The translations under genes were made by a program, and so were the position numbers. The notes below the pieces were generated by a model. It saw only the letters and a list, made by a program, of their open reading frames with translations, was not told the origin of the DNA and ran no database searches. Positions 37,594 to 45,771 of a stretch of 64,000 nt of DNA are shown piece after piece. Position 1 is the stretch's first letter. Every line of letters begins with the position of its first letter. The stretch spans positions 62,001 to 126,000 of the forward strand of contig NZ_JABEQK010000006.1 in the NCBI RefSeq assembly GCF_014174275.1, read 5' to 3'. The stretch is from Gluconacetobacter takamatsuzukensis. GTDB taxonomy: Bacteria > Pseudomonadota > Alphaproteobacteria > Acetobacterales > Acetobacteraceae.

Positions 37594-38091
37594 TCAGGTG
37601 ATGGCCATCGCGGCCATCATGTACAATCCGGCATCCCCCTTGCCGAGGTCGCGCAGGATCTCGCGCTTCTCATGCAGGTATAGGGCACGCCCCCTCGTTT
37701 CATGGCGCAGGATCCGTGCCGCATTGTCGATCAGGCTGGCGATGCAGATCGTCTGCGCCTCGGCCGAGGCCCGGGCAAGCTGCGCGTGATCCACAATGCC
37801 CGGCATGCCATCGGACGACCGCTTGGCGGGCGTCGTCACCATCTCCACCAGCGACGCAACGTCAGGCCCGAAGACCGAGTTGATTTCCGCCAGCGTCACC
37901 GGCGTACCCTCCAGCACATCATGCAGCCATGACGCCGCCACGACCTCCGGCCGCGCGCCGGTGCCGGCAACCAGCTCGGCAACGCGCATCGGGTGCGCAA
38001 TAAACGGCTCATCTGTATAACGCAGGCGCTGACCGGTCGCGGCATGGATCGATGTCGCGAAAACGGCCGCGCGCCTTATCAGATCCGTCAC
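37594..38091 (-). CDS. Small HD-domain hydrolase (single-domain SpoT/MESH1-like)
   Basis: The 165-residue protein starts at a GTG at 38091 with ribosome site GGGGAGGA; the longer open frame upstream belongs to other genes. It is a bare HD domain: H33 in PFIAHPMRVAEL, the H57-D58 pair in SWLHDVLEGTPVT, and D122 in IASLIDNAARIL. The spacing is that of the ppGpp hydrolase domain of SpoT and of stand-alone small alarmone hydrolases (MESH1). The usual LADKLHN is replaced by LIDNAAR, so substrate preference may differ. It lacks a synthetase domain. Breakdown of ppGpp or of another nucleotide is inferred only from the fold. Confidence 0.8.
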   Translation of the reverse strand: MTDLIRRAAVFATSIHAATGQRLRYTDEPFIAHPMRVAELVAGTGARPEVVAASWLHDVLEGTPVTLAEINSVFGPDVASLVEMVTTPAKRSSDGMPGIVDHAQLARASAEAQTICIASLIDNAARILRHETRGRALYLHEKREILRDLGKGDAGLYMMAAMAIT

Positions 38092-38234
38092 CGTCGGTCC
38101 TCCCCGCCCGCATATCCACCGCCTGAAGCCCGAATGGACAGGCACGCAGCCGATCATCCGGCGCGGACTTCCACTCGGGCTTCTTAATGCCCGGACAGGC
38201 CCCCGGGTTCCCGGCAGGTGCCGCTCATCGGGTA

Positions 38235-38258
38235 TCCCGGGGGAGCAACCCCCGGGGA
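38235..38258 (-). terminator. Hairpin after the exported RidA gene
   Basis: TCCCGGGGG (38235-38243) pairs with CCCCCGGGGA (38249-38258) around AGCAA, a very stable stem located seven bases after the RidA stop (38265, minus strand). No T-run follows, so it may act as a Rho-assisted terminator or as a 3'-end stabiliser of the operon mRNA. Confidence 0.5.
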
Positions 38259-38264
38259 CCGCCG

Positions 38265-38774
38265 TCAGTGGGCGCGAACCGCGACGACTTCGATTTCCAC
38301 CAGCCAGCCGGGATTGGCCAGATGCGCGACCTCGAAGGCCGAGCGGGTCGGCAGCCTGGGCTGCGCCGGCGTACCGTAGAATTCGGTATAGGCCTTCATC
38401 ATCCCCGCAAAGTCGATCTTGCCCAGCTTGGGATCGGCGACCAGGTAGATGTGCATGTTGACGACATCGCCCATCGTCAGTTTCAGCTTGGCCAGCTCGG
38501 CCTGGATGCGCGTCAGCGCGCCGCGCACCTGGGTTTCCGTGTCGCCATAGGCGGCCAGCGTCTTCGGATCGGCAGCCTTGTCGACCGCCGGGGCCCCCAT
38601 GCCGCTCAGATAGATGGTCGAGGCACCCGGCGGCACCTCGATCGCGGTGGCGATGGGGAAATGGCTGGCCGGATCGCCATGCCGAACCACGTCCGCCGCC
38701 CGGGCGGCCGAAAACGTCCCGCCGGCCATGACGGCCGCCAGCGCGGCGATGCCGCAAGTCTTGAAAATCGTCAT
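38265..38774 (-). CDS. Exported RidA (YjgF/YER057c) family protein
   Basis: The 169-residue protein starts at the ATG at 38774 and carries a clear signal peptide (TCGIAALAAVMAGGTFSAARA), so it acts in the periplasm. This is unusual, since most RidA proteins are cytosolic. The RidA domain follows (about 45-168: IYLSGMGAP, TETQVRGALTRIQAELAKLKLTMGDVVNMHIYL, PTRSAFEVAHLANPGWLVEIEVVAV). The conserved substrate-binding Arg is in LPTRSAFEV. RidA enzymes hydrolyse reactive imines/enamines to ketones and ammonia. It lies eight bases after the cytochrome c gene and is the third gene of the flavin amine oxidase operon, so it probably hydrolyses the imine made by that oxidase. Confidence 0.9.
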   Translation of the reverse strand: MTIFKTCGIAALAAVMAGGTFSAARAADVVRHGDPASHFPIATAIEVPPGASTIYLSGMGAPAVDKAADPKTLAAYGDTETQVRGALTRIQAELAKLKLTMGDVVNMHIYLVADPKLGKIDFAGMMKAYTEFYGTPAQPRLPTRSAFEVAHLANPGWLVEIEVVAVRAH

Positions 38775-38781
38775 GTCCCTG

Positions 38782-39201
38782 TCATTCCTCTTCGGGGCTG
38801 ATGGTCGGGTGCTGGGCCGCGACATCCGCCGGCTTCACCGTGTCGGTATAGTGATTGCCGAAATGGGTGCGGATGTAATTCACCACGTCCGCAACCTGCT
38901 TGTCGGTCAGCATGCCGGAAAACCACGGCATGCCGCCGAAACCGTTCAGCACGACGTAGACAGGATAGTCCGCGCTGGCCAGCTTGGCATTCCCGGCCAG
39001 CGCCGGAAAACGCGCACCGGCACCCTCGGCGCCCTTGGCATCGGGCATGTGGCAGCTCTGGCAGACATGCTTGTAGACATCGGCGCCGTCCAGCAACGGC
39101 TGCATCTTGCCCACGACGGCGCTCGCGCTGTCGGCCCGTGCCTGCGGGGCAAGAAACGCGCCGGCCGCCAGGCCGGCCAGAAGCAGAAATACGGACCGCA
39201 T
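38782..39201 (-). CDS. Class I cytochrome c, exported
   Basis: The 139-residue protein has a signal peptide (1-23, ending AQARA) and one haem site C47-Q-S-C50-H51. A likely Met ligand is in GFGGMPWFSGM, before the final helix DKQVADVVNYIRTHFGNHY. It is a periplasmic electron carrier. Its ATG shares one base with the stop of the flavin oxidase gene (TGATG at 39203-39199), so the two proteins are made in a coupled way. This pairing, and the exported RidA directly after, suggest that the cytochrome takes electrons from the flavoprotein and passes them to the respiratory chain. Confidence 0.93.
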   Translation of the reverse strand: MRSVFLLLAGLAAGAFLAPQARADSASAVVGKMQPLLDGADVYKHVCQSCHMPDAKGAEGAGARFPALAGNAKLASADYPVYVVLNGFGGMPWFSGMLTDKQVADVVNYIRTHFGNHYTDTVKPADVAAQHPTISPEEE

Positions 39202-40802
39202 CAGGCAGCTCCCTGCGCGTGTTTATGCAGACGGGTGATGGCATCCAGCGACGACAGGATGGCGCCTTCCTGCCAGCAGCCAACATGCGACGCATGCTCG
39301 CCGGCCAGCACGATCCGGTTGTCGATGTCGCACAGCGCCTTGTAATGGGTCTTGCGCGCCTGTTCCGACCACATGGAACAGCAGCCGAGCGTCCACGGCA
39401 TGCGGCTCCACGCCATCGACACGCCCCCGCGGAACTCCTTGCGGTAATTGGGATGAATGACCTGGCCCTGCGCCAGCCCGTGCTCGATCCGCTCGGCCGG
39501 CGTCATGCCGGCGAAATCGTAGGCCGCCGGCCCGAACATATAGCCGCCCAGCAGAACCGCCGGCCCGTCCGAGAAATAGCCGTGGCTGGGGTACGAGATC
39601 TGGCTGATCGGCTGGTCGGTAAAGCTGATGCCGCCATAGATCTGGTCGTCCTGCTCCCAGAACCGGCGATTGAACTCCAGCCCCAGCTTGACCGACGACG
39701 CATAGGGCACCGCCGCGATCGCCGCCTTCATCGGACCGCTGACCTGCACGTCCAGCTGCGAGAGCACGGGCAGCGGAATCGTGCAGACGCAATAATCCGC
39801 CTCCGCCTGCCGTACCGCCCCGCCATGGGACATGTCGTTGTAGGTCACCGTCACATGACGGTCGTCCTGATGAATCGCCGTCACCTTGCAGTTCAGCGTG
39901 ATCAGGTCGTGCACCTGGCGGTTGAAGCCCTTGCCGATCTGGTCCATGCCGCCGACCGGCTGGAACATCGTCGTCTGCATGTCCAGCCGCTCATGGAACG
40001 CCATCCACTGCCACAGACCCGACCGCATGACATCGTCCCGCGCGAACAGGTCGGACGGCACGGGCGCACCGTCCGGCCCGCCACCCTGCGGCTTGGCAAA
40101 GCCGCGACGCAGCGAGCTGATCGCCCCCTTGCGATAGGCCCCATCGGCCGTCAGCCCGCCCCAGCCACGCATGGCCGACGCGACATGCGCCCGCTCGTCG
40201 GCCGAAATCACCTCGTCCAGCTTGTGCTGGTTGATCGCCTTGGCCAGCAGTTCCGCCGTAAACCCGGTGAAATCCGCCGCATAGTCGCGGTAGCGCACGG
40301 GCTTGCCGTCGAACACGTCGCTGGAATGCAGCCAGGAATTATGATTCAGCTCGACAAACGGTTCCAGCGCGACACCGAAGGTCTTGCAGTAATGCAGCAG
40401 GCCCTGGTGATGATACGGAATCCGCCACGGGCCGGGATTGATGTAATTCCCCGAGGCAAACTGCACTTTCTGCACAGCCCCGCCCAGTTCGGTCAGCGTG
40501 TCCCCGCCCCGCAGCGAGATGTTGCGGCCGCCGGGCCGGTTCTGGAACTCCAGAATCTGGACCTGGTACCCGGCCTTGCGCAGTTCATACGCCGCCAGCA
40601 TGCCCGCCAGCCCGGCGCCCAGCACCAGGACCTTCGTACCCGGCTTGCCGCCGGTCAGGGCGGGCGGCCCCTTGAAATCCGTCCCGGCCGCGTGGCCCAG
40701 GCTCGTCATGGCCTGGTACAGGGCAGCGCTGCCCCCCAGGATTCCGATTCGTGTCAGCATCTGGCGGCGGGTCGCCACCGGACGCCGAAAAGCATTTGTC
40801 AT
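39201..40802 (-). CDS. Tat-exported flavin-dependent amine oxidase/dehydrogenase
   Basis: The 533-residue protein starts at the ATG at 40802 (ribosome site GGGGAAA). A twin-arginine signal (TRRQMLTRIG, residues 11-20, then a hydrophobic run to about 38) sends the folded flavoprotein to the periplasm. FAD binding is shown by VLVLGAGLAGMLAAYEL (about 58-74), ILEFQNRPGGRN and the C-terminal IVLAGEHASHVGCWQEGAILSSLDA. It is a monoamine-oxidase-fold enzyme related to L-amino acid oxidases and to amine dehydrogenases such as NicA2, which uses a cytochrome c and not oxygen. It is translationally coupled to a cytochrome c gene and followed by an exported RidA. Substrate is unknown. Confidence 0.9.
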   Translation of the reverse strand: MTNAFRRPVATRRQMLTRIGILGGSAALYQAMTSLGHAAGTDFKGPPALTGGKPGTKVLVLGAGLAGMLAAYELRKAGYQVQILEFQNRPGGRNISLRGGDTLTELGGAVQKVQFASGNYINPGPWRIPYHHQGLLHYCKTFGVALEPFVELNHNSWLHSSDVFDGKPVRYRDYAADFTGFTAELLAKAINQHKLDEVISADERAHVASAMRGWGGLTADGAYRKGAISSLRRGFAKPQGGGPDGAPVPSDLFARDDVMRSGLWQWMAFHERLDMQTTMFQPVGGMDQIGKGFNRQVHDLITLNCKVTAIHQDDRHVTVTYNDMSHGGAVRQAEADYCVCTIPLPVLSQLDVQVSGPMKAAIAAVPYASSVKLGLEFNRRFWEQDDQIYGGISFTDQPISQISYPSHGYFSDGPAVLLGGYMFGPAAYDFAGMTPAERIEHGLAQGQVIHPNYRKEFRGGVSMAWSRMPWTLGCCSMWSEQARKTHYKALCDIDNRIVLAGEHASHVGCWQEGAILSSLDAITRLHKHAQGAA

Positions 40803-40892
40803 CAAGTTTCCCCAGCAGACAGGACAGAAAACCTTACCATTCAAGGGCGTTCCCGGGCGGCACAGCCGACCGGGGGCAGAAACACCATGCCA

Positions 40893-40920
40893 GTTATAGG
40901 GGCCTGTCCCGTATGGGCAA
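40893..40920 (-). promoter_or_regulatory. Candidate sigma-70 promoter of the flavin oxidase-cytochrome c-RidA operon
   Basis: On the minus strand TTGCCC (40920-40915) and TATAAC (40898-40893) are spaced by 16 bases, matching the -35 and -10 consensus at four and five of six positions. Transcription would start near 40886, leaving a leader of about 84 bases before the ATG at 40802. The rest of the 297-base region up to 41099 is AT-rich with no gene. Confidence 0.4.
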
Positions 40921-41099
40921 TGGACATGATCCCCCTATCGTAACGGTTTTTTAAGCCCTCCATACGCCACGCGGCCGAAAACCCGTCATTTCCCCGCACC
41001 TTATCGACAATCCGGAGAAAACCGCGCGTGGCAGGCCGTGATTTAAATGCAACTCTGAAACAAAAAAATCGTTACAATATATCCATAAATCCGGACATC

Positions 41100-42524
41100 T
41101 CACGAATCCTGCCGCCTGATCGGCGGCATCAGGTCGGGCGGCATCGGGCTGACATAGGGGCGTTCGGCCAGCCGCGCGGCATGATCCCGCCGCGCCCGCG
41201 CCAGCAGTTCCGGATCGGACAGCACGTCCACCGCGGTCGCCGCCATCACCTTGGCGACATGGACCATGCCCTTGTGGGCGACCGCCGACTTGCCCTGCGC
41301 CGTCATCTGCCACGAATGCAGGGCGGTGCCGATGGCGCAGGTCGCGCCCAGGGCCTGCACGGTCGGCACCGTCCAGCTGACATCCCCCACATCGGTCGAC
41401 CCCAGCAGGATCGGCCCGACGGGCGAGGGGTATGGCAGCACGACATCGCACAGCGGCATGTCGGTCGCCGGCGGCAATCCCACCTGGCGAAACGCCGCCA
41501 CGATGTCCTCGTGGGTGAAGGTCTTCTGCATCTCCCGGCCGAAGGCCCGATCCTCGGCGTCGAAGGGCGGCGGCCCCAGCCGTTCCAGGTTCGCCTGCAT
41601 CGCCGCCTCCAGCGGCGGATTCGGCAGCAGGTTGGCCATGCCGCTGACGACCGTGCATTCGACCCGGGTCTCGGTCATCATCGCGGCCCCCTCGGCCACC
41701 CGGCGCACCCGCTCGGCCAGGGCCAGCATGTCGTCCAGCTCCGCCGCGCGCACGGTATAGCGGATCACGACCCGCGACTGGACCACGTTGGGCGCGGCCC
41801 CGCCCGCATCCTGATAGGCATAATGGATGCGCGAACTCGGCAGCATATGCTCGCGCAGGTAATTCACCCCGACATTCATCAGTTCCGCCGCATCCAGCGC
41901 CGAACGGCCCAGATGCGGGGCCGAGGCGGCATGGGCCGACCGGCCGATGAAGGTGAAATCCAGGCGCATGTTGGCCAGCGCCGCCGGCGGAAAGACCGTG
42001 GCAAAGGCAAAGGGATGCCACGAGATCGCAACATCCACGTCGTCGAACACGCCGGCGCGCACCATAAATCCCTTGCCCGCCCCGCCTTCTTCGGCCGGGC
42101 AGCCATAATAGCGCACCCGCCCCGGCATCCCGGTCTCGGCCAGCCAGTCCTTCAGCGCCGTCGCCGCCAGCAGCGACGCCGACCCCAGCAGGTTATGCCC
42201 GCAGGCATGGCCGTTTCCGTCGCCCGCCAGGGGCTGGTGCACCATCGCGCCGGCCTGCTGGCTCAGCCCCGGCAGCGCGTCATACTCGCCCAGGAAAGCG
42301 ATCACAGGCCCGCCTTCCCCGGCCTCGCCCATGATCGCGGTCGGCAGCCCCGCCACGTCGCGGGTCACGCGAAACCCTTCCCGCTCCAGGGCCGCATCAT
42401 GCAGCGCGACCGAACGGAACTCACCGAAATTCAGTTCCGGCACCGCCCACACCGAATCGCTCAGCGCGATCAGCGGCGCCTTGCGGGCCTCGACGCATTC
42501 CCAGATCTGCGCGCTGTTTCGCAT
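41100..42524 (-). CDS. M20 family amidohydrolase (AbgB-like)
   Basis: The 474-residue protein is an M20D-type metallo-amidohydrolase close to the p-aminobenzoyl-glutamate hydrolase subunit AbgB. Metal ligands are in GEYDALPGLSQQ, GHACGHNLLG, CPAEEGGAGK (catalytic Glu pair) and WHPFAF, and the dimerisation domain has FIGRSAHAASAPHLGRSALDA. It cleaves an acyl or glutamyl amide, but the substrate is not evident. I chose the ATG at 42524 (GGGAACGGG upstream); the ATG at 42542 and GTG at 42557 are alternatives. No signal peptide. The AbgA-type partner gene is absent from the window. Confidence 0.9.
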   Translation of the reverse strand: MRNSAQIWECVEARKAPLIALSDSVWAVPELNFGEFRSVALHDAALEREGFRVTRDVAGLPTAIMGEAGEGGPVIAFLGEYDALPGLSQQAGAMVHQPLAGDGNGHACGHNLLGSASLLAATALKDWLAETGMPGRVRYYGCPAEEGGAGKGFMVRAGVFDDVDVAISWHPFAFATVFPPAALANMRLDFTFIGRSAHAASAPHLGRSALDAAELMNVGVNYLREHMLPSSRIHYAYQDAGGAAPNVVQSRVVIRYTVRAAELDDMLALAERVRRVAEGAAMMTETRVECTVVSGMANLLPNPPLEAAMQANLERLGPPPFDAEDRAFGREMQKTFTHEDIVAAFRQVGLPPATDMPLCDVVLPYPSPVGPILLGSTDVGDVSWTVPTVQALGATCAIGTALHSWQMTAQGKSAVAHKGMVHVAKVMAATAVDVLSDPELLARARRDHAARLAERPYVSPMPPDLMPPIRRQDS

Positions 42525-42612
42525 CGCCCGTTCCCAACCCATCCGTCCATGACGCACGAGTCATAGCCCATAACGACACCACCCCACCACGGTCCCGTCA
42601 CGGGCTACCCGC

Positions 42613-43641
42613 CTACCCCCGCAGGTCGAGCACCTTGCGCCCATGCACATTGCCCGCCTCGAGGTCAGCGAAGATCTGGTTGATGTTCTCCAGCCGGTCG
42701 GGCTCGATCACGGTCTTGACCTTGCCGTCCGCGAAGAAGGACAGCGCCTCGATCATGTCCAGCCGCGTGCCGACGATCGACCCCCGGACCGTGACCCCGG
42801 TCATCACCATGTCGAAGATGGAAATCGGGAATTCCCCCGGCGGCAGGCCGTTCAGCACGATCGTGCCGCCGCGCCGCGCAAAGCCCATCGCCTGCGCGAA
42901 GGCCGAGCGCGAAACCGCCGTGACCAGCACCCCATGCGCGCCGCCGACCTGCGCCTGGATATAGGGCGCGGGATCGACCGACCGCGCATTCACGGTCAGC
43001 GCCGCGCCCAGCACCTTGGCCGTCTGCAATTTCTCATCGTCGATATCGATCGCGATGACGTTCAGCCCCATGGCCACGCCATACTGCACCGCCATCTGGC
43101 CCAGCCCGCCCACGCCCGACACCGCGACCCATTGGCCGGGTCGCGTGTCGGTCATCTTCAGGCCCTTGTAGACCGTCAGCCCCGCGCACAACACCGGCGC
43201 GACCTGCAACGGGTCGATGTTCTTCGGCAGATGCGCCACGTAATTGGGGTCGGCCACCACATATTCGGCGAAACACCCGTTGACGGTATAGCCCGTATCG
43301 TCCTGCGTGGGGCACAGCGTCTCCCACCCGCCCAGGCAATGTTCGCAATGGCCGCATGCCGAATACAGCCAGGGCACGCCCACCACGTCGCCCTTCTTCA
43401 CCCATTTGACGGCACCGCCGACGGCCACCACATGCCCGACCCCCTCATGCCCCGGCACGAAAGGCGGCTTCGGCTTCACGGGCCAGTCCCCCCGGGCAGC
43501 ATGCAGGTCGGTGTGGCACACGCCGCACGCATCCAGGCGGACCAGGATCTGATCGGGACGGATCGTCGGAATATCCAGTTCCTCGATCGTCAGCGGCTTG
43601 CCGAATTCACGGACGACGGCGGCCTTCATCTTTCCGGTCAT
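42613..43641 (-). CDS. Zinc-dependent alcohol dehydrogenase (AdhA/AdhP type)
   Basis: The 342-residue MDR enzyme oxidises primary alcohols or reduces aldehydes with NAD(H). Catalytic zinc ligands are in CGVCHTDLH and PGHEGVG, the structural zinc site is CGHCEHCLGGWETLC, and the nucleotide motif is VSGVGGLGQMAVQ. I chose the ATG at 43641 with a GAGGAACG ribosome site. It is cytosolic, unlike the PQQ-linked alcohol dehydrogenase near 58 kb. An FNR-like site 80 bases upstream suggests oxygen control. Confidence 0.94.
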   Translation of the reverse strand: MTGKMKAAVVREFGKPLTIEELDIPTIRPDQILVRLDACGVCHTDLHAARGDWPVKPKPPFVPGHEGVGHVVAVGGAVKWVKKGDVVGVPWLYSACGHCEHCLGGWETLCPTQDDTGYTVNGCFAEYVVADPNYVAHLPKNIDPLQVAPVLCAGLTVYKGLKMTDTRPGQWVAVSGVGGLGQMAVQYGVAMGLNVIAIDIDDEKLQTAKVLGAALTVNARSVDPAPYIQAQVGGAHGVLVTAVSRSAFAQAMGFARRGGTIVLNGLPPGEFPISIFDMVMTGVTVRGSIVGTRLDMIEALSFFADGKVKTVIEPDRLENINQIFADLEAGNVHGRKVLDLRG

Positions 43642-43970
43642 GCTCGTTCCTCGCAATGCATGGGGGTGGCGCACTAGGGCGCCATGCCGGGCATGCTAGC
43701 CTGCCTGCACGCGGCCGGACCTGATCTACGTCAAGCCCCCATGGATCGGGGCCGGCGCATGGCCGCGCGCCCGCCTCCGGCATGTATCATGAACAATTCA
43801 TACTCTTTCGCTCCCGTTCCATTCTGGCCAAGGCCCGGCCCACGCCCTATAGAACGAGAGCCGACCGCCGGGGCCGCCGTCGGGACGGCGATGGCCCGAA
43901 GGCGATCGTCCCGCACGATCGGTTCGCCTCCGGGGCCGCAGAACCGGAATCAGCAGGATACGCGCTCGGC
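43642..43970. other. 329-base divergent intergenic region between adh and the phosphoesterase gene
   Basis: This region must hold the promoters of both divergent genes. It has an FNR/FixK-like site at 43721-43734 (annotated separately) and an AT-rich patch around 43790-43810 (ATCATGAACAATTCATACTC). The frame of the phosphoesterase is open through part of it (from 43782), but those residues look non-coding. No RNA gene or repeat is visible. Confidence 0.45.
43721..43734. promoter_or_regulatory. FNR/FixK-like binding site candidate
   Basis: CTGATCTACGTCAA matches the FNR-type consensus TTGAT-N4-ATCAA at eight of ten defined positions. It lies 80 bases before the adh ATG and about 240 before the phosphoesterase ATG, a position fitting control of adh. 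Anaerobic regulation of an alcohol dehydrogenase would make physiological sense, but the match is imperfect. Confidence 0.35.
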
Positions 43971-45617
43971 ATGACCCCTCCCCGCCCCGTCCGCCTCGCC
44001 GGCGCCCTCGCGGCCCTGCTGGCCATCACGCCCGCCATGGCCGCCCCCGCCGAAAACGCAGCGACGGCAACGCCGATCCGGCACCTGATCGTGGTGTATG
44101 ACGAGAATGTTTCGTTCGACCATTATTTCGCCACCTACCCGCAGGCCGCCAACCCGCCCGGCGAACCTGCCTTCACGGCACGGCCCGATACGCCGGCGGT
44201 CAATACGCTGGTCACGGCGGGGCTGCTGACCAGCAATCCCAATGCCGGCCCCGCCAACGGCCCGGATGCCAGCCTGCCGTTCCGCCTCGACCGCACCCAG
44301 GCCGCCACCGCCGACCAGAACCACGCCTATACCGCCGAGCAGATGGCCTATCACGGCGGCAAGGCCGACCTGTTCCCCCTCCATACCGGGCGGGGCACCC
44401 CCGGCGGCGTGGGCGCCTTCGCCACCCGGGGCCAGGTCATGGGCTATTTCGACGGCAACACCGTCACCGCGCTGTGGCAATACGCCCAGCATTTCGCCAT
44501 GAGCGACGCCACCTATACCGACACGTACGGCCCCTCCACCCCCGGCGCGCTGGAAGTGGTCTCGGGCCAGACCGGCGGCATGCAGATCGTCAGGACGACG
44601 CAGCAGGCGGCCACTAAACATGCCTACACGCCCTATATCGCCGACGGCCAGGGCGGCTGGACGATGATCAACGACATCGATCCGGCCTACGATGTCTGCT
44701 CGGTTCCCGACAACCAGGTCACGATGCGCGGGCGCAATGTCGGCGACCTGCTGAACCAGGCCGGCATCAGCTGGGGCGGCTTCATGGGCGGCTTCGCGCT
44801 GGATACGCGCAACCCCAACGGCACGACCGGCTGCGCCCGCTCCACCCCCTCGCCCGTGGTGGGCGAGACCATCGTCGACTACATCCCCCACCATAACTGG
44901 TTCCAGTATTTCCCCAGCACCGCCAACCCCACCCATGCCCGCCCGGCCTCGATCGCCGCCATCGGCCACACTTTCGCGGCAGACGGCATCACGCGCGATC
45001 CGGCCAACCATGAATATGATCTGCGCGATTTCACCGCCGCCCTGCGCGCCGGCAACCTGCCGGCGGTCTCGTTCCTCAAGCTCCCGGGCTATCAGGACGG
45101 CCATGCCGGCTATTCCGACCCGCTGGACGAACAGCAGGGTATCGTCGAAATCCTGAACATGGTGCAGCAGCGGCCGGAATGGCGCGACACCGCCATCATC
45201 ATCGCGTGGGACGATTCCGACGGCTGGTACGACCACGCCTTCGTCCCCCCCACCCATTCCTCCAGCGATCCGCAAGCCGACCAGCTGGACGGCCCCGGCC
45301 GCTGCGGCAGCACCCCCCGCCCGATGGGCGTCGACGGCCGCCCCGTCAACGGCCGCTGCGGCCCCGGCACCCGCATCCCGCTGCTGGTCGTCTCGCCGTG
45401 GGCCAAGACCAACCATGTCAGCCACGTCCTGCTGACCCAGAGCTCGGTCACCCGCTTCATCGAGGATAACTGGCTGCACGGCGCACGCCTGGGCGGCGGC
45501 GCCTTCGACGCCGACGCCACCGACCTGCGCGACCTGTTCGATTTCACCCAGCCGCCCCGGATGGGCCGCCTGCTGCTGAATCCCAAGACGGGCGAGCCGC
45601 TGCGGAGTGCGCACTAA
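43971..45617 (+). CDS. Exported phosphoesterase family protein (acid phosphatase/phospholipase C type)
   Basis: The 548-residue protein has a signal peptide (PVRLAGALAALLAITPAMA) and belongs to the phosphoesterase family with phospholipase C and AcpA-type acid phosphatases. The N-terminal metal/nucleophile region is LIVVYDENVSFDHYFATYP, where the usual text is ENRSFDHYFG. Further motifs are YTDTYGPSTPG, PAVSFLKLPGYQDGHAGYSDP, IIIAWDDSDGWYDHAF and RIPLLVVSPWAKTNHVSH, which carries the last metal ligands. It is a periplasmic or secreted enzyme releasing phosphate from a phosphoester. The ATG at 43971 is chosen because the signal peptide begins there. Two hairpins follow the stop. Confidence 0.9.
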   Translation: MTPPRPVRLAGALAALLAITPAMAAPAENAATATPIRHLIVVYDENVSFDHYFATYPQAANPPGEPAFTARPDTPAVNTLVTAGLLTSNPNAGPANGPDASLPFRLDRTQAATADQNHAYTAEQMAYHGGKADLFPLHTGRGTPGGVGAFATRGQVMGYFDGNTVTALWQYAQHFAMSDATYTDTYGPSTPGALEVVSGQTGGMQIVRTTQQAATKHAYTPYIADGQGGWTMINDIDPAYDVCSVPDNQVTMRGRNVGDLLNQAGISWGGFMGGFALDTRNPNGTTGCARSTPSPVVGETIVDYIPHHNWFQYFPSTANPTHARPASIAAIGHTFAADGITRDPANHEYDLRDFTAALRAGNLPAVSFLKLPGYQDGHAGYSDPLDEQQGIVEILNMVQQRPEWRDTAIIIAWDDSDGWYDHAFVPPTHSSSDPQADQLDGPGRCGSTPRPMGVDGRPVNGRCGPGTRIPLLVVSPWAKTNHVSHVLLTQSSVTRFIEDNWLHGARLGGGAFDADATDLRDLFDFTQPPRMGRLLLNPKTGEPLRSAH

Positions 45618-45621
45618 GCAC

Positions 45622-45664
45622 GCAGGGCTCAGCCCTGCACACGGAAGGGGACTCTCGTCCCCTT
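45622..45664 (+). terminator. Tandem hairpins after the phosphoesterase gene
   Basis: GCAGGGCT (45622-45629) and AGCCCTGC (45631-45638) form one inverted repeat. AAGGGGAC (45645-45652) and GTCCCCTT (45657-45664) form a second perfect 8-base-pair stem with loop TCTC, followed by a pyrimidine-rich stretch. They start five bases after the stop codon and probably end the phosphoesterase transcript. Confidence 0.6.
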
Positions 45665-45771
45665 CATCTCTATTCGTTGAGGAGGTGCAGGAGGCAAGCC
45701 TCTTGCCGGGGAGCCAGAGCATAGCCCTGACAGAACGCCACCGACATCGAAAAACACCCAGACATTACAAA

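Noticed and set aside
43684-43974. 96-codon open frame in the adh-phosphoesterase gap
   Set aside because: Arg/Pro-rich, no ribosome site and no family resemblance; the region is better explained as a promoter area.
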